A DNA stretch of 64,000 bases from Filobacillus milosensis (GTDB taxonomy: Bacteria; Bacillota; Bacilli; Bacillales; Alkalibacillaceae): contig NZ_SOPW01000017.1 in assembly GCF_004402015.1 (NCBI RefSeq), positions 21,266 through 85,265 of the forward strand. Direction: 5' to 3'. The notes under the pieces were generated by a model. The model ran no database searches and had not been told where the DNA came from. It saw only the letters and a program-made list of their open reading frames with translations. A program made the position numbers and the translations under genes. Shown one piece after another: positions 41,214 to 49,321 of the stretch; position 1 is the stretch's first letter, and every line of letters starts with the position of its first letter.

Positions 41214-42596
41214 ATGGCGAAAGATATGGAACAACTCGTTAATCACGCGAAACATCGCGGCTTTGTTTTTCAAGGATCTGAAATCTATGGCGGACTAGCA
41301 AACACTTGGGATTACGGCCCATTAGGTGTTGAATTAAAGAAAAACTTAAAAGATGCATGGTGGAAAAAATTCGTCCAACAATCACCGTACAACGTTGGAT
41401 TAGATGCATCCATTTTAATGAACCCAAAAACTTGGGAAGCATCAGGTCACTTAGGTAACTTCAATGACCCAATGATTGACTGCAAAGATTGTAAGTCACG
41501 CCATCGCGCTGACCATTTAATTGAAAACTACTTCGAATCTAAAGGTGAGGAGCGTATTGTTGACGGCTTGCCTTTTGATGAATTAGAAAACATCATTAAA
41601 GAAGAAGGTATCACGTGCCCGACATGTGGTTCTGACAACTTCACTGAAATTCGTCAGTTTAACTTAATGTTCAAAACTTACCAAGGTGTAACGGAAGATT
41701 CTTCAGATGAAATCTATATGCGCCCTGAAACGGCACAAGGTATATTTGTAAACTTCAAAAATGTTCAGCGCTCTATGCGTAAGAAAGTACCTTTTGGTAT
41801 TGCCCAAATCGGTAAGAGTTTCCGTAACGAAATTACACCAGGTAACTTCATTTTCCGTACACGTGAATTCGAACAAATGGAGATGGAGTTTTTCTGTAAG
41901 CCGGGCGAAGAAATGGAATGGTATAACTACTGGTTAGACTTCTGTCATAATTGGTTAACTAATTTAGGGCTGGACCAAGAAAAAGTTCGTCGCCGTGTGC
42001 ATGATGATGATGAGCTTTCTCACTATAGTAACGCAACAACTGATCTTGAATATCAATTCCCATTTGGTTGGGGAGAATTATGGGGAATTGCATCACGTAC
42101 AGATTACGACTTAAAGAAGCATGCTGAGCATTCAGGCGAAGACATGGAATATATTGATCAACAATCGAATGAGCGTTATGTTCCATATGTCATTGAGCCA
42201 GCATTAGGTGCCGACCGTTTAGCTTTAGCATTTTTAGCTGATGCTTATGAAGATGAAGAACTTGAAGATGGTACATCTCGTACCGTTATGAAGTTCCACC
42301 CGGCAATCGCACCATTTAAAGCAGCGGTTTTCCCATTATCTAAAAAGCTTTCAGAAGAAGCACAGGAAGTTTTCGCTGATTTATCTCAGGACTTCATGGT
42401 CGATTACGATGAGTCTGGTTCAATCGGTAAACGTTATCGTCGTCATGACGAAATTGGAACACCGTTCTGTATTACTTATGACTTTGATTCAAAAGAAGAT
42501 GGTCAAGTAACGGTGCGTGACCGTGACACGATGGAACAAAACCGTATGCCAATTTCAGATCTTAAGTCATTTTTACAAGAAAAAGTTAATTATTAA
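41214..42596 (+). CDS. glyS: Glycyl-tRNA synthetase (single-subunit, class II)
   Basis: A 460-residue homodimeric-type GlyRS (alpha2, the archaeal/eukaryotic-like form) rather than the two-subunit GlyQS. It starts [20 protein letters not shown] and shows class II motifs: [16 protein letters not shown], motif 2 around [20 protein letters not shown] and motif 3 [16 protein letters not shown] ([13 protein letters not shown]). A zinc-binding pair CKDCKS and CPTCGS is present. AAGGAGG lies 8 bases before the ATG. Expression is controlled by the upstream glycine T-box; about 310 bp including a dispersed repeat lie between attenuator and start. Confidence 0.96.
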   Translation: MAKDMEQLVNHAKHRGFVFQGSEIYGGLANTWDYGPLGVELKKNLKDAWWKKFVQQSPYNVGLDASILMNPKTWEASGHLGNFNDPMIDCKDCKSRHRADHLIENYFESKGEERIVDGLPFDELENIIKEEGITCPTCGSDNFTEIRQFNLMFKTYQGVTEDSSDEIYMRPETAQGIFVNFKNVQRSMRKKVPFGIAQIGKSFRNEITPGNFIFRTREFEQMEMEFFCKPGEEMEWYNYWLDFCHNWLTNLGLDQEKVRRRVHDDDELSHYSNATTDLEYQFPFGWGELWGIASRTDYDLKKHAEHSGEDMEYIDQQSNERYVPYVIEPALGADRLALAFLADAYEDEELEDGTSRTVMKFHPAIAPFKAAVFPLSKKLSEEAQEVFADLSQDFMVDYDESGSIGKRYRRHDEIGTPFCITYDFDSKEDGQVTVRDRDTMEQNRMPISDLKSFLQEKVNY

Positions 42597-42602
42597 TTCA
42601 AC

Positions 42603-42632
42603 AAAGCCTCTATCCACGGATAGGGGCTTTTA
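42603..42632 (+). terminator. Rho-independent terminator of glyS
   Basis: AAAGCCTCTATCC-AC-GGATAGGGGCTTT forms a 13-bp stem with one G-T pair, followed by TATAAAAT. It follows the glyS stop by 7 bases. Confidence 0.85.
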
Positions 42633-42674
42633 TAAAATAGTGGTAAAATAGTGAAAAGCAAAAGGAGTTCTATC

Positions 42675-43067
42675 ATGAAATATAAATTTAAAGAGTGGGC
42701 ATATATCGGAACTGGTGGTGCACTAGGATCGCTGCTACGAGCTTCCATTACACAACTATTCACAACAACAACTTTTCCAATAGCGACATTGCTTGTAAAC
42801 TTGCTGGGAAGTCTGTTGCTGGGCGGTATTACAGCATATCTATATGGTCGTTCTAATCAATCATTACATTTATTCTTCGGTATCGGCTTTTGTGGATCAT
42901 TCACCACCATGTCTATGTTTGCAGCAGATGCCACTATTTTACTGGAACAAGGGCAAACGACTATGTTCTTATGGTATAACTTATTATCAGTAATTTGCGG
43001 TATCCTTCTTGCTATTCTTGGGTTTATATTAATTAAAAACATTCTAGAAAAGAGGGGAACTCAATGA
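42675..43067 (+). CDS. crcB: Fluoride ion exporter CrcB, first subunit
   Basis: A 130-residue four-helix membrane protein of the Fluc/CrcB channel family, which expels fluoride. It shows YIGTGGALGSLLRASITQLF, the polar Asn track TLLVNLLGSLLLGGI and the phenylalanine/threonine segment FCGSFTTMSMFAAD. The ATG at 42675 follows AAAGGAG by 8 bases; a GTG 24 bases upstream would include this site. It overlaps the second crcB by 4 bases (ATGA), so a heterodimeric exporter is likely. No fluoride riboswitch fits into the short gap after glyS. Confidence 0.93.
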   Translation: MKYKFKEWAYIGTGGALGSLLRASITQLFTTTTFPIATLLVNLLGSLLLGGITAYLYGRSNQSLHLFFGIGFCGSFTTMSMFAADATILLEQGQTTMFLWYNLLSVICGILLAILGFILIKNILEKRGTQ

Positions 43068-43408
43068 ACATTCTTCTTGTTGCACTAGGGGGCGCCATAG
43101 GGGCTGTTTCTCGTTATGAAGTAGTCAATCTATTTAATAAAAAGACCAGCTTTCCCTTATCAACGTTTACAGTTAATTTAATTGGCTCAGCTCTGTTAGG
43201 AATTTGCTTTGCTTATTTATTAAAAACGGATACATTATACATCTTTTTCGCGGTTGGATTTTTAGGAGCTTTTACGACATTCTCAACTTTTAGTGTTGAA
43301 TCTATGAAGCTTATTCAAAAACAAAAGTGGGCAATCTTATTAACTTATCTTTTAACTACTCTAGCTGGTTCAATTCTTGCCTTTTCGGTGTTCTATTTTT
43401 TATTATAG
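43064..43408 (+). CDS. crcB: Fluoride ion exporter CrcB, second subunit
   Basis: A 114-residue partner of the preceding protein with the same four-helix layout: LVALGGAIGAVSRYEVVNLF, FTVNLIGSALLGICFAYLL (Asn and Ser of the ion path) and FLGAFTTFSTFSVESM, the conserved GxFTTFSTF motif. Overlap with the first gene by ATGA signals coupled translation. In B. subtilis and others two adjacent crcB genes make antiparallel heterodimers. Confidence 0.93.
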   Translation: MNILLVALGGAIGAVSRYEVVNLFNKKTSFPLSTFTVNLIGSALLGICFAYLLKTDTLYIFFAVGFLGAFTTFSTFSVESMKLIQKQKWAILLTYLLTTLAGSILAFSVFYFLL

Positions 43409-43742
43409 CCATTTAAGTGAAATGTTTTTTCCTATAATGAATAAAAGTTGTATTTAGCCGTGCATAACTCCTGCATAGCCATTCAAAGAACTCTCCCTTA
43501 TGACTGATAACATTGAGATAGCCAGTCCTATTGATACTGCTATTGTCGGGACTAATACTTTGGGAGGCTTCCACCAAACTTTTAATATTTAGTTACGTCC
43601 ATTACAACAGGAACGGTAAAAACCCTCCTATACGTTTAATATGCACTGGGAATAAAAGAGGAATTCTATACTTTTTAACAGTAGAATTAATATAACCCCA
43701 TAAAAAACACCCTAATTTTAAAAATTAGGGCGGTTCTACTCA
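43409..43742 (-). pseudogene. 334-bp gap with possible decayed coding remnant on the minus strand
   Basis: No intact gene is present. Read on the minus strand two short frames look protein-like: about 43690-43600 gives a stretch containing VKKYRIPLLFPVHIKRIGGF before a stop, and about 43585-43455 gives VLVPTIAVSIGLAISMLSVI and ends NGYAGVMHG, like a membrane helix with a short tail. They are in different frames with stops between and no start codon with a ribosome site, so a frameshifted remnant is possible. Chance coding is equally possible. Confidence 0.25.
43703..43731 (-). terminator. Rho-independent terminator of yerC
   Basis: CCCTAATTT-TT-AAATTAGGG is a 9-bp perfect stem (43711-43730), followed on the minus strand by TGTTTTTTATG. 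It lies 12 bases past the yerC stop codon. Confidence 0.87.
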
Positions 43743-44045
43743 TTATTTTTCTTCTTCTTGATAAAGTCGATCTAAAACAAGTTCATAAGCATCATTTCCA
43801 TAATTTAAACAACGTTTAACACGTGAAATAGTCGCTGTAGAAGCACTTGTTTCTTCTTCAATACGATGATACGTGTGACCTTGACGTAACATACGGGCTA
43901 CGTCTAGTCTTTGTGCTAATGCTTGAATTTCATTAACTGTCGCGACATCGTCAAAAAATCGATAACATTCTTCGACATCTTTTAAAGTAAGAATCGCTTC
44001 AAAAAGCTGGTCCAATTCTCTTCCACGTAATTTATCAATTTGCAT
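43743..44045 (-). CDS. yerC: YerC/TrpR-like DNA-binding protein
   Basis: A 100-residue protein of the TrpR/YerC/YecD family, with a TrpR-type helix-turn-helix in the C-terminal half (RQGHTYHRIEEETSASTATI followed by SRVKRCLNYG). The start MQIDKLRGRELDQLFEAILT matches B. subtilis YerC. It is probably a small homodimeric regulator; its targets are unknown. It follows yerA by 86 bp on the same strand; yerB, which stands between them in B. subtilis, is missing here. Confidence 0.93.
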   Translation of the reverse strand: MQIDKLRGRELDQLFEAILTLKDVEECYRFFDDVATVNEIQALAQRLDVARMLRQGHTYHRIEEETSASTATISRVKRCLNYGNDAYELVLDRLYQEEEK

Positions 44046-44131
44046 GATGTATGCCTCCTTTTATTCCTATGTACTCCGAATGGTACGTCTTTTTTCAGTG
44101 CCTTTTTCAGATATAGAGATCTATAACTATT

Positions 44132-45877
44132 TTAACGCATGATCGCTGGAAACAGTATGTCTTTTTTCAAGACATCTATTATACCAACAGGTGTGATTCG
44201 AATATAAGGTAAGTGCGTTGATGACAAGAAAAACAATGTGTAGACTGGATCACTATGCGCATAACCAAAAGATTGTAACAGCTTCTTCATCTTCTTTTCT
44301 TTCTCGATTAACTCTTCCATTGGGATGTCAGTCATAACACCTTTTATTCCAAGAGGTAATTCAAAAATGATTTCTCCACCGTGCGCTATAACGATTCCGC
44401 CTCCTAACTCTTGCATTCGATTGAATGCTAGAGTCATATCACTTTTGCTTTTACCTATTAGAATGATGTCACCTGTATTCGAATAAGAACTCACAATCCC
44501 ACCGAGTCTATTCGTAAACCCTTTTAAGAAAGTAGAAACTCTCCACTCACCTTCCCGGTCAATTAACATGACATATGCTTCATCTTGAGAACGAGCCAGC
44601 ATATTTTTATCAGCTTCTGACTTAATTGGGTATGGTTTCATAATAACATCATTCACCATTTCCATACCAATCGGCATAGAAAACCTTAATTCGTCAGGGT
44701 CTAATGTCCAATCTAACTTCATCTGGTCTAATCCAAACTTATCCCACTCAACATCGTCACACAAACCAACGTACTGACCATCTTTAACTGCCCATTCCCC
44801 TTTTGCTATTACTGAAACTGGTGTAGGGTCTTCTTTTGATTTCAAGAAGTTAATATGTGCTACACGACCAGGGGCAATACTGCCAAGACGGTTGTCTAGT
44901 GAAAAATATTTTGCAGGATTAATAGTAGCAATCGAGTAAGCTTCTTCTATTGGGACACCTTCATCAATCGCAATTTGAATACATGTATTAATAATACCAT
45001 CTTCATAAAATGATGGAGTTGAGCCATCAGTTGTATATAGAACGTAGTCCCATACATTTAAATCATAATTTTTTAGCTCTTTAATGATTTTTCTTAGGTC
45101 CGGTCTAATAGAGCTGTTGCGGATCGCTGCATAATATCCCATTTCTAAACGACGGTATAATTCATCACCTGAAATAGATTCATGATCACCGTCTGCCCCA
45201 AGAAGTTTCATTTTTGTTAATGTCTTTTTTGAAGCACCTGGAAAGTGACCTTCTACAGGTTTTCGTAGTCGTTTGGTTTCTTGCATCCAATATAGACCGC
45301 GTTCATCTTCATGTAAAATATCTGGCCAATTGGTTAACTCGCCACCCTGTATAACAGCCTCGTGATTCAACCATCTTAGAACCTCCTCGTGCTCTAAGAA
45401 GTTTTCTTCTTCCCTTAGTTCAGATTGTGCGCTAAACCGTGACCACCAAAACATTGAGACGGGTAAATGCTGCATTTCATCTAATAAAGAAAACGCTTTC
45501 TTTTGATTTAATAATAAAAGCCACATTAGATTATCGTTGACTAACGTGGTTGTACCCGTTTTAAGTGCATATTCAGCTAAAGAATGGGGATTATATAACT
45601 GAAATGGATGGGCATGCGGTTCCACATATCCTGGCACAAGATACTGTCCCTGGCACTCAATAATCTCGGTTTTGTGTGATGTTTTTTCTGGTAAATCTTC
45701 ACCAACATACACAATTCGATCTTCATAGATCCATATATTTGCTGTTTGCCATTTTTTAATAAAAACATTTAAAAATGTTGCTTGCTTCAAAACTTTTGTT
45801 GGTGCTAGCTGGCCATCGATGACTGCAACATGTTCTCGCAATTGTCGATTACGCCATCTGTAGAGATGCTCATTCAT
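44132..45877 (-). CDS. yerA: Adenine deaminase-like amidohydrolase YerA
   Basis: A 581-residue amidohydrolase close to B. subtilis YerA (putative adenine deaminase). Metal-binding block is GYVEPHAHPFQLYNPHSLAE, later GHFPGASKKTL, the Asp in YTTDGSTPSFYEDG, then ATINPAKYFSLDNRLGSIAP. The C-terminal third is the adenine-deaminase-specific domain (LGGIVSSYSNTGDI; LGGGIVIAHGGEI). It would convert adenine to hypoxanthine, which suits the purine permease gene pbuG 1.6 kb away. Biochemical activity of YerA itself has been uncertain, so the reaction is a family-level call. Confidence 0.88.
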   Translation of the reverse strand: MNEHLYRWRNRQLREHVAVIDGQLAPTKVLKQATFLNVFIKKWQTANIWIYEDRIVYVGEDLPEKTSHKTEIIECQGQYLVPGYVEPHAHPFQLYNPHSLAEYALKTGTTTLVNDNLMWLLLLNQKKAFSLLDEMQHLPVSMFWWSRFSAQSELREEENFLEHEEVLRWLNHEAVIQGGELTNWPDILHEDERGLYWMQETKRLRKPVEGHFPGASKKTLTKMKLLGADGDHESISGDELYRRLEMGYYAAIRNSSIRPDLRKIIKELKNYDLNVWDYVLYTTDGSTPSFYEDGIINTCIQIAIDEGVPIEEAYSIATINPAKYFSLDNRLGSIAPGRVAHINFLKSKEDPTPVSVIAKGEWAVKDGQYVGLCDDVEWDKFGLDQMKLDWTLDPDELRFSMPIGMEMVNDVIMKPYPIKSEADKNMLARSQDEAYVMLIDREGEWRVSTFLKGFTNRLGGIVSSYSNTGDIILIGKSKSDMTLAFNRMQELGGGIVIAHGGEIIFELPLGIKGVMTDIPMEELIEKEKKMKKLLQSFGYAHSDPVYTLFFLSSTHLPYIRITPVGIIDVLKKDILFPAIMR

Positions 45878-45951
45878 AGCAAACCCCCGTTTCTCATTAT
45901 CTATGTTAATACAAATTTTAATACATTAAAACTGTGAAGGGAAGAGGTAAC

Positions 45952-46203
45952 ATGGGAAAACAAAACATTGGCACGATTAATGCCCTCACTCGGATTACTT
46001 TAGGCTTGTTTTTATTAGTTTTCGGTGCTGTTAAATTGGTCAAACGACCCTGGAATCAAAGCTACTGGATGATTGTCCTAATATCGGCAATGAAAATAGC
46101 CGAGGGTATCGTTAGGTATTGTCCTGTCACGGACGTTGTAAAACACCAATTACATGACGAATCAGACCAGAAAAAAGATTCACAAGCTATTAATCCGAGT
46201 TAA
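45952..46203 (+). CDS. DUF2892 (YgaP-like) membrane protein
   Basis: An 83-residue small membrane protein. Two membrane helices surround INALTRITLGLFLLVFGAVK and SYWMIVLISAMKIAEGIVRY, with the family ending CPVTDVVKHQL; the C-terminus is polar. Members of DUF2892 occur alone or fused to rhodanese domains; function unknown. The ATG at 45952 follows GAAGAGG by 6 bases. It runs divergently from yerA and convergently with yebG, with which it shares a terminator. Confidence 0.85.
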   Translation: MGKQNIGTINALTRITLGLFLLVFGAVKLVKRPWNQSYWMIVLISAMKIAEGIVRYCPVTDVVKHQLHDESDQKKDSQAINPS

Positions 46204-46205
46204 AA

Positions 46206-46237
46206 GAAAGCTGTCAGTGATATACTGACAGCTTTTA
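46206..46237. terminator. Rho-independent terminator between DUF2892 gene and yebG
   Basis: AAAGCTGTCAGT-GATAT-ACTGACAGCTTTT has a perfect 11-12-bp stem with T-runs on both strands' ends, so it may work for both convergent genes. Confidence 0.88.
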
Positions 46238-46417
46238 TTCTACTTTCACGGCTTCAAAAATAATCTCTTGTCTAACCGGTTGTGGATCACCACTTTTTTG
46301 TTCTTGAAATACTGGTTTTTCAAAGCGTTTAACGGGCATATAGCCATCTTTTTTTATTTGATCCACACAGGCATTAATCGACTTAAAATCATTCACTCTG
46401 TATTTTTTCTTCTTCAC
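46235..46417 (-). CDS. yebG: YebG-like (NETI-motif family) small protein
   Basis: A 60-residue protein with GTG start. The body [20 protein letters not shown] followed by KPVFQE corresponds to B. subtilis YebG, but the NETI tetrapeptide that names the family is replaced by DFKSI in this copy. Function unknown. It overlaps the end of yebE by 29 bases in a different frame, the same neighbour order as in B. subtilis (yebE-yebG), so the two are surely one unit. Confidence 0.85.
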   Translation of the reverse strand: MKKKKYRVNDFKSINACVDQIKKDGYMPVKRFEKPVFQEQKSGDPQPVRQEIIFEAVKVE

Positions 46418-46964
46418 GCTTTAATCGGCTCCCTCTTACTTTCTTCACCCAGAAACCTCCGAAAATTTGTCGAGGCTCATAAGCTATTATAAATGCTTTT
46501 GGATCGATCTCTTTAATCGTTTCATATAACATTAATTCATATTTTCTTGGCGTTAATACTTGCATAGCCAGGCGGTCGCCCTCCATACCATATGCATACC
46601 AACTCGTTACACCATAACCTTTTTCTCTTAAAGATTCAGTAAATGGAATATCAGGATTGGATGAAATTATATTGACTGTAATATAACCAATAGCCAGCTT
46701 TTCCTCAATTTTCATTCCACTAATAACCCCTAACCCAAAACCTAATGCATACGCAATTAAGTTTTGAATTTGATCAAGATTTTCAAGTACTAAACCTAGA
46801 CCAAGCGTATAGACTGTAATCTCAAATACTCCAACAGTAGCGGCAATATATCTTTTTCCTTTTAACGTAAATATCATACGTACCGTTAATAAAGAAACGT
46901 ACACGATATTCACACATAAAATGATGACTAACATAATGATGCCACTTTCAAGCATATTCGACAT
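46389..46964 (-). CDS. yebE: UPF0316/DUF2179 membrane protein YebE
   Basis: A 191-residue protein with three membrane helices in the first ~90 residues (start [20 protein letters not shown], then [18 protein letters not shown] [20 protein letters not shown]) and a soluble DUF2179 ferredoxin-like domain at the C-terminus ([20 protein letters not shown]). It matches UPF0316 proteins. Members are suspected ligand- or nucleotide-sensing membrane proteins; no function proven. Co-transcribed with yebG. Confidence 0.92.
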   Translation of the reverse strand: MSNMLESGIIMLVIILCVNIVYVSLLTVRMIFTLKGKRYIAATVGVFEITVYTLGLGLVLENLDQIQNLIAYALGFGLGVISGMKIEEKLAIGYITVNIISSNPDIPFTESLREKGYGVTSWYAYGMEGDRLAMQVLTPRKYELMLYETIKEIDPKAFIIAYEPRQIFGGFWVKKVRGSRLKREEEKIQSE

Positions 46965-47055
46965 CCCCTTTTTCCAGATAAATGTAATTATATCAACATT
47001 TTACCCATTTGCATATGTTATTGAAGAAGTTAAAAACTAAAAGGTGATGACGGCT

Positions 47056-47487
47056 ATGAATTCGTTTAAACATATGCATGATTGGCGAGAAAATATTGAT
47101 CGTTTTTTTGGTGAATCATTTTGGGGTGAGTTCGACAGTATATTAAAACCGAACATACCACAAGTCAATATTTTTCGTAAAGATTATGAAATCTTATGTG
47201 TCATTAACATTCCCGGAATTCGTCAAATCAAACAAATTGACTGTTCAGTTGATGGTTATAACCTTCATATTAAAGGTGAGATTTACATCAAATCTTCTGG
47301 CTATGAACTAGTTCAAGAAGAAATAATACAAGGGAGCTTCAACCGAACGATTGAGCTCCCTTATAAATGTAGAGACGATAAAGTCAGTGCAAGATATGAA
47401 CACGGACTCGTCTATATTCACTTGTATAAAAATGTTCATGAATCGAATAAATCAACATCTATTAAAATAAAAGAAGGAGAAAAATAA
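47056..47487 (+). CDS. Hsp20/alpha-crystallin-like protein
   Basis: A 143-residue small heat-shock-type protein. The N-terminal arm is Trp/Phe-rich (MHDWRENIDRFFGESFWGEF), then the beta-sandwich crystallin domain with PQVNIFRKDYEILCVINIPG and the ending YEHGLVYIHLYK in place of the usual xGVLxxxxPK. In Bacillus some such proteins (CotM, CotP) are spore coat components, so either chaperone or coat role is possible. The ATG at 47056 follows AAGGTGATG by 6-8 bases. Its TAA abuts the pbuG stop codon with no base between. Confidence 0.83.
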   Translation: MNSFKHMHDWRENIDRFFGESFWGEFDSILKPNIPQVNIFRKDYEILCVINIPGIRQIKQIDCSVDGYNLHIKGEIYIKSSGYELVQEEIIQGSFNRTIELPYKCRDDKVSARYEHGLVYIHLYKNVHESNKSTSIKIKEGEK

Positions 47488-48825
47488 TTACTCCGTTAAG
47501 AAGACAAAATATAGAATAAAAATAGCAAATAAGACATACATGATTGGATGTATTTCTCTCCATCTGCCTTTTACGATCATCGTAATCGGGTAGAAAATGA
47601 AACCAACAGCTATACCTGTTGCAATGCTATAAGTTAATGGCATCGCAATAACAGTTAAGAATGACGGAACTGCAATTTCTAATTGATCCCATTCAATATT
47701 TTTAAGGTTGGCAGCCATTAGAATACCAACAATGATTAGGGCAGGCGCTGTAACCTCTGCTGTAACAATACTTAATAGTGGTGAGAAGAATAAAGCTAAC
47801 AAGAACAGCCCTGCTGTAATGATTGATGCAAAACCTGTACGACCACCAGCACTTACACCAGTGGTTGATTCGATATAAGACGTGGTTGTTGACGTACCTA
47901 ACACTGAACCAGCAACGGTTGCAGCTGAGTCTGAGAATAAAGCGCGGTTCGCACGAGGCAGCTTACCTTCCTTCATTAGACCACCTTGTGTAGCTACAGC
48001 GACTAGAGTTCCTGCTGTATCAAAGAAGTCCACAAATAGGAATGTCATAATAACAACTAGCATATCAATCGTAAAAATGTCTCCAAAATGTGCTAGCGCT
48101 GCACCAAATGTTGGTTCTAAGCTCGGTACTGCTCCCACGACACCATTTACTCCAGATGGAGGATCAATTAGTCCAACCAGCATACCAGCAATTGCTGTTA
48201 TGACCATGCCGTAGAACACGCCACCTTTAAACCCTTTTACTAATAAAATAATCGTGACTACCACACCAAAAATAGCTAATAATGTTTTTGAATTAGTTAA
48301 ATTTCCTAAAGTCACATAAGTAGCTGGATCCGCTTCAATAATTCCTACGTTCGTAAAACCAATAAAAGCAATAAATAAACCAATACCGGCACCAACTGCT
48401 AGTTTTAAATTATTTGGAATGGCGTTAATGATTCGCTCTCGCACGCCTGTTACAGTTAAAACAATGAAAATCAATCCTGATGCTAACACACCTGCTAGAG
48501 CTGTCTCCCAAGGAATTCCACCACCTAATACAACGGTGTATGCAAAAAATGCGTTTAATCCCATACCAGGCGCTAATGCTATTGGATATCTAGCTAGTAG
48601 TCCCATAATAAGTGTACCAATTGCTGCAGCTAAAGCTGTCGCTGTAAAAATGGCACCAGGGTCCATACGTGTAACACCTTCAGGTAACTCTTCAATATCT
48701 GCTAGCGATAGAACATTTGGGTTTACAAATAAAATGTATGCCATCGCTAAGAAAGTAGTAATCCCCGCTACTGTTTCACGGCGATAATTCGTGCCATACT
48801 CATCAAACTTAAAATACTGTCTCAT
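47488..48825 (-). CDS. pbuG: Guanine/hypoxanthine permease
   Basis: A 445-residue NCS2/AzgA-family purine permease with about 12-14 membrane helices, equal to B. subtilis PbuG. Landmarks: FLAMAYILFVNPNVLSLADI, GLNAFFAYTVVLGGGIPWE, VDFFDTAGTLVAVATQGGL and the substrate-site TTSYIESTTGVSAGGRTG. A guanine riboswitch with terminator lies in the 440-base leader, which also contains a dispersed palindromic element. In B. subtilis guaA precedes pbuG; it is not at this locus. AGGAGG-type site before ATG. Confidence 0.96.
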   Translation of the reverse strand: MRQYFKFDEYGTNYRRETVAGITTFLAMAYILFVNPNVLSLADIEELPEGVTRMDPGAIFTATALAAAIGTLIMGLLARYPIALAPGMGLNAFFAYTVVLGGGIPWETALAGVLASGLIFIVLTVTGVRERIINAIPNNLKLAVGAGIGLFIAFIGFTNVGIIEADPATYVTLGNLTNSKTLLAIFGVVVTIILLVKGFKGGVFYGMVITAIAGMLVGLIDPPSGVNGVVGAVPSLEPTFGAALAHFGDIFTIDMLVVIMTFLFVDFFDTAGTLVAVATQGGLMKEGKLPRANRALFSDSAATVAGSVLGTSTTTSYIESTTGVSAGGRTGFASIITAGLFLLALFFSPLLSIVTAEVTAPALIIVGILMAANLKNIEWDQLEIAVPSFLTVIAMPLTYSIATGIAVGFIFYPITMIVKGRWREIHPIMYVLFAIFILYFVFLTE

Positions 48826-48910
48826 GTCTTTGTTTCCTCCCCTAGAAGAAACACCCTCGAAAAGCTAAAATATTTAATGAAAATTTTCATCCCCCAAATC
48901 ATCATTAAAC

Positions 48911-49092
48911 AGGTTCTATTAAAATAAAGTGTTGGTTTATTCAAGCTACAGGCGGACGCTTTCCGCGGGCACGGCCTCAACTTCCCAAAACTCACTGCCG
49001 TTCGTTTTGCGTGATTTTCGGCTCGCGCTGTTCCCGCAGGAGTCGCCGCCTTTCGCTTAATTTCACACTTATTTTTTGTTTAAAACAGAACC
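48911..49092. repeat. Dispersed palindromic element, copy 2 (between purine riboswitch and pbuG)
   Basis: A 182-bp imperfect palindrome homologous to copy 1 (40919-41177). Shared blocks are GGCGGACGCTTTCCGCGGGC at the left and CTGTTCCCGCAGGAGTCGCC at the right, with outer arms GGTTCTATTAAAATAAA and the complement of TTTGTTTAAAACAGAACC. The middle differs from copy 1 and is shorter. No open frame. It lies directly downstream of the riboswitch terminator, in the pbuG leader. Confidence 0.85.
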
Positions 49093-49093
49093 A

Positions 49094-49128
49094 TAAAAAA
49101 ACTCTTGGTATAAATACCAAGAGTTTTA
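49094..49128 (-). terminator. Riboswitch-controlled terminator of pbuG
   Basis: On the minus strand AAAACTCTTGGTA-TTTA-TACCAAGAGTTTTTTT, a 13-bp stem and T-run. Its 3' arm shares the 10-mer CCAAGAGTTT with the aptamer core at 49233-49242, so its 5' arm could pair with the aptamer instead, giving an antiterminator. Confidence 0.9.
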
Positions 49129-49198
49129 ACGAGGAAAATTGCAAAATAAGACGCAAAAGGAAATACTCCTATTTACGACAATCTTATATATATGCAAT

Positions 49199-49267
49199 CC
49201 CCGTAGTCGAACCATTTACGGTGGCTCGGTAGAAACTCTTGGGCCGTATCCCCAATATTATACGAGG
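49199..49267 (-). promoter_or_regulatory. Purine (guanine-type) riboswitch aptamer
   Basis: Minus-strand sequence CGTATAATATTGGGGATACG, then GCCCAAGAGTTTCTACC and CCGTAAATGGTTCGACTACG, has the P1 arms, the two kissing loops and the core residues of the xpt-type purine aptamer. The specificity base in GACTACG is C, which selects guanine or hypoxanthine rather than adenine. It precedes the pbuG terminator, fitting repression by guanine. Confidence 0.95.
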
Positions 49268-49321
49268 TGTTTCAATTTTTATTTTGTACATTTTATACTG
49301 TACACCCGTTTATGACGTACG

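Noticed and set aside
42597..42674. Fluoride riboswitch before crcB
   Set aside because: Only about 40 bases lie between the glyS terminator and crcB; no fluoride-aptamer sequence is visible.
47882..48787. Plus-strand frames of 110-122 codons within pbuG
   Set aside because: Complementary-strand shadows of a well-conserved membrane protein.
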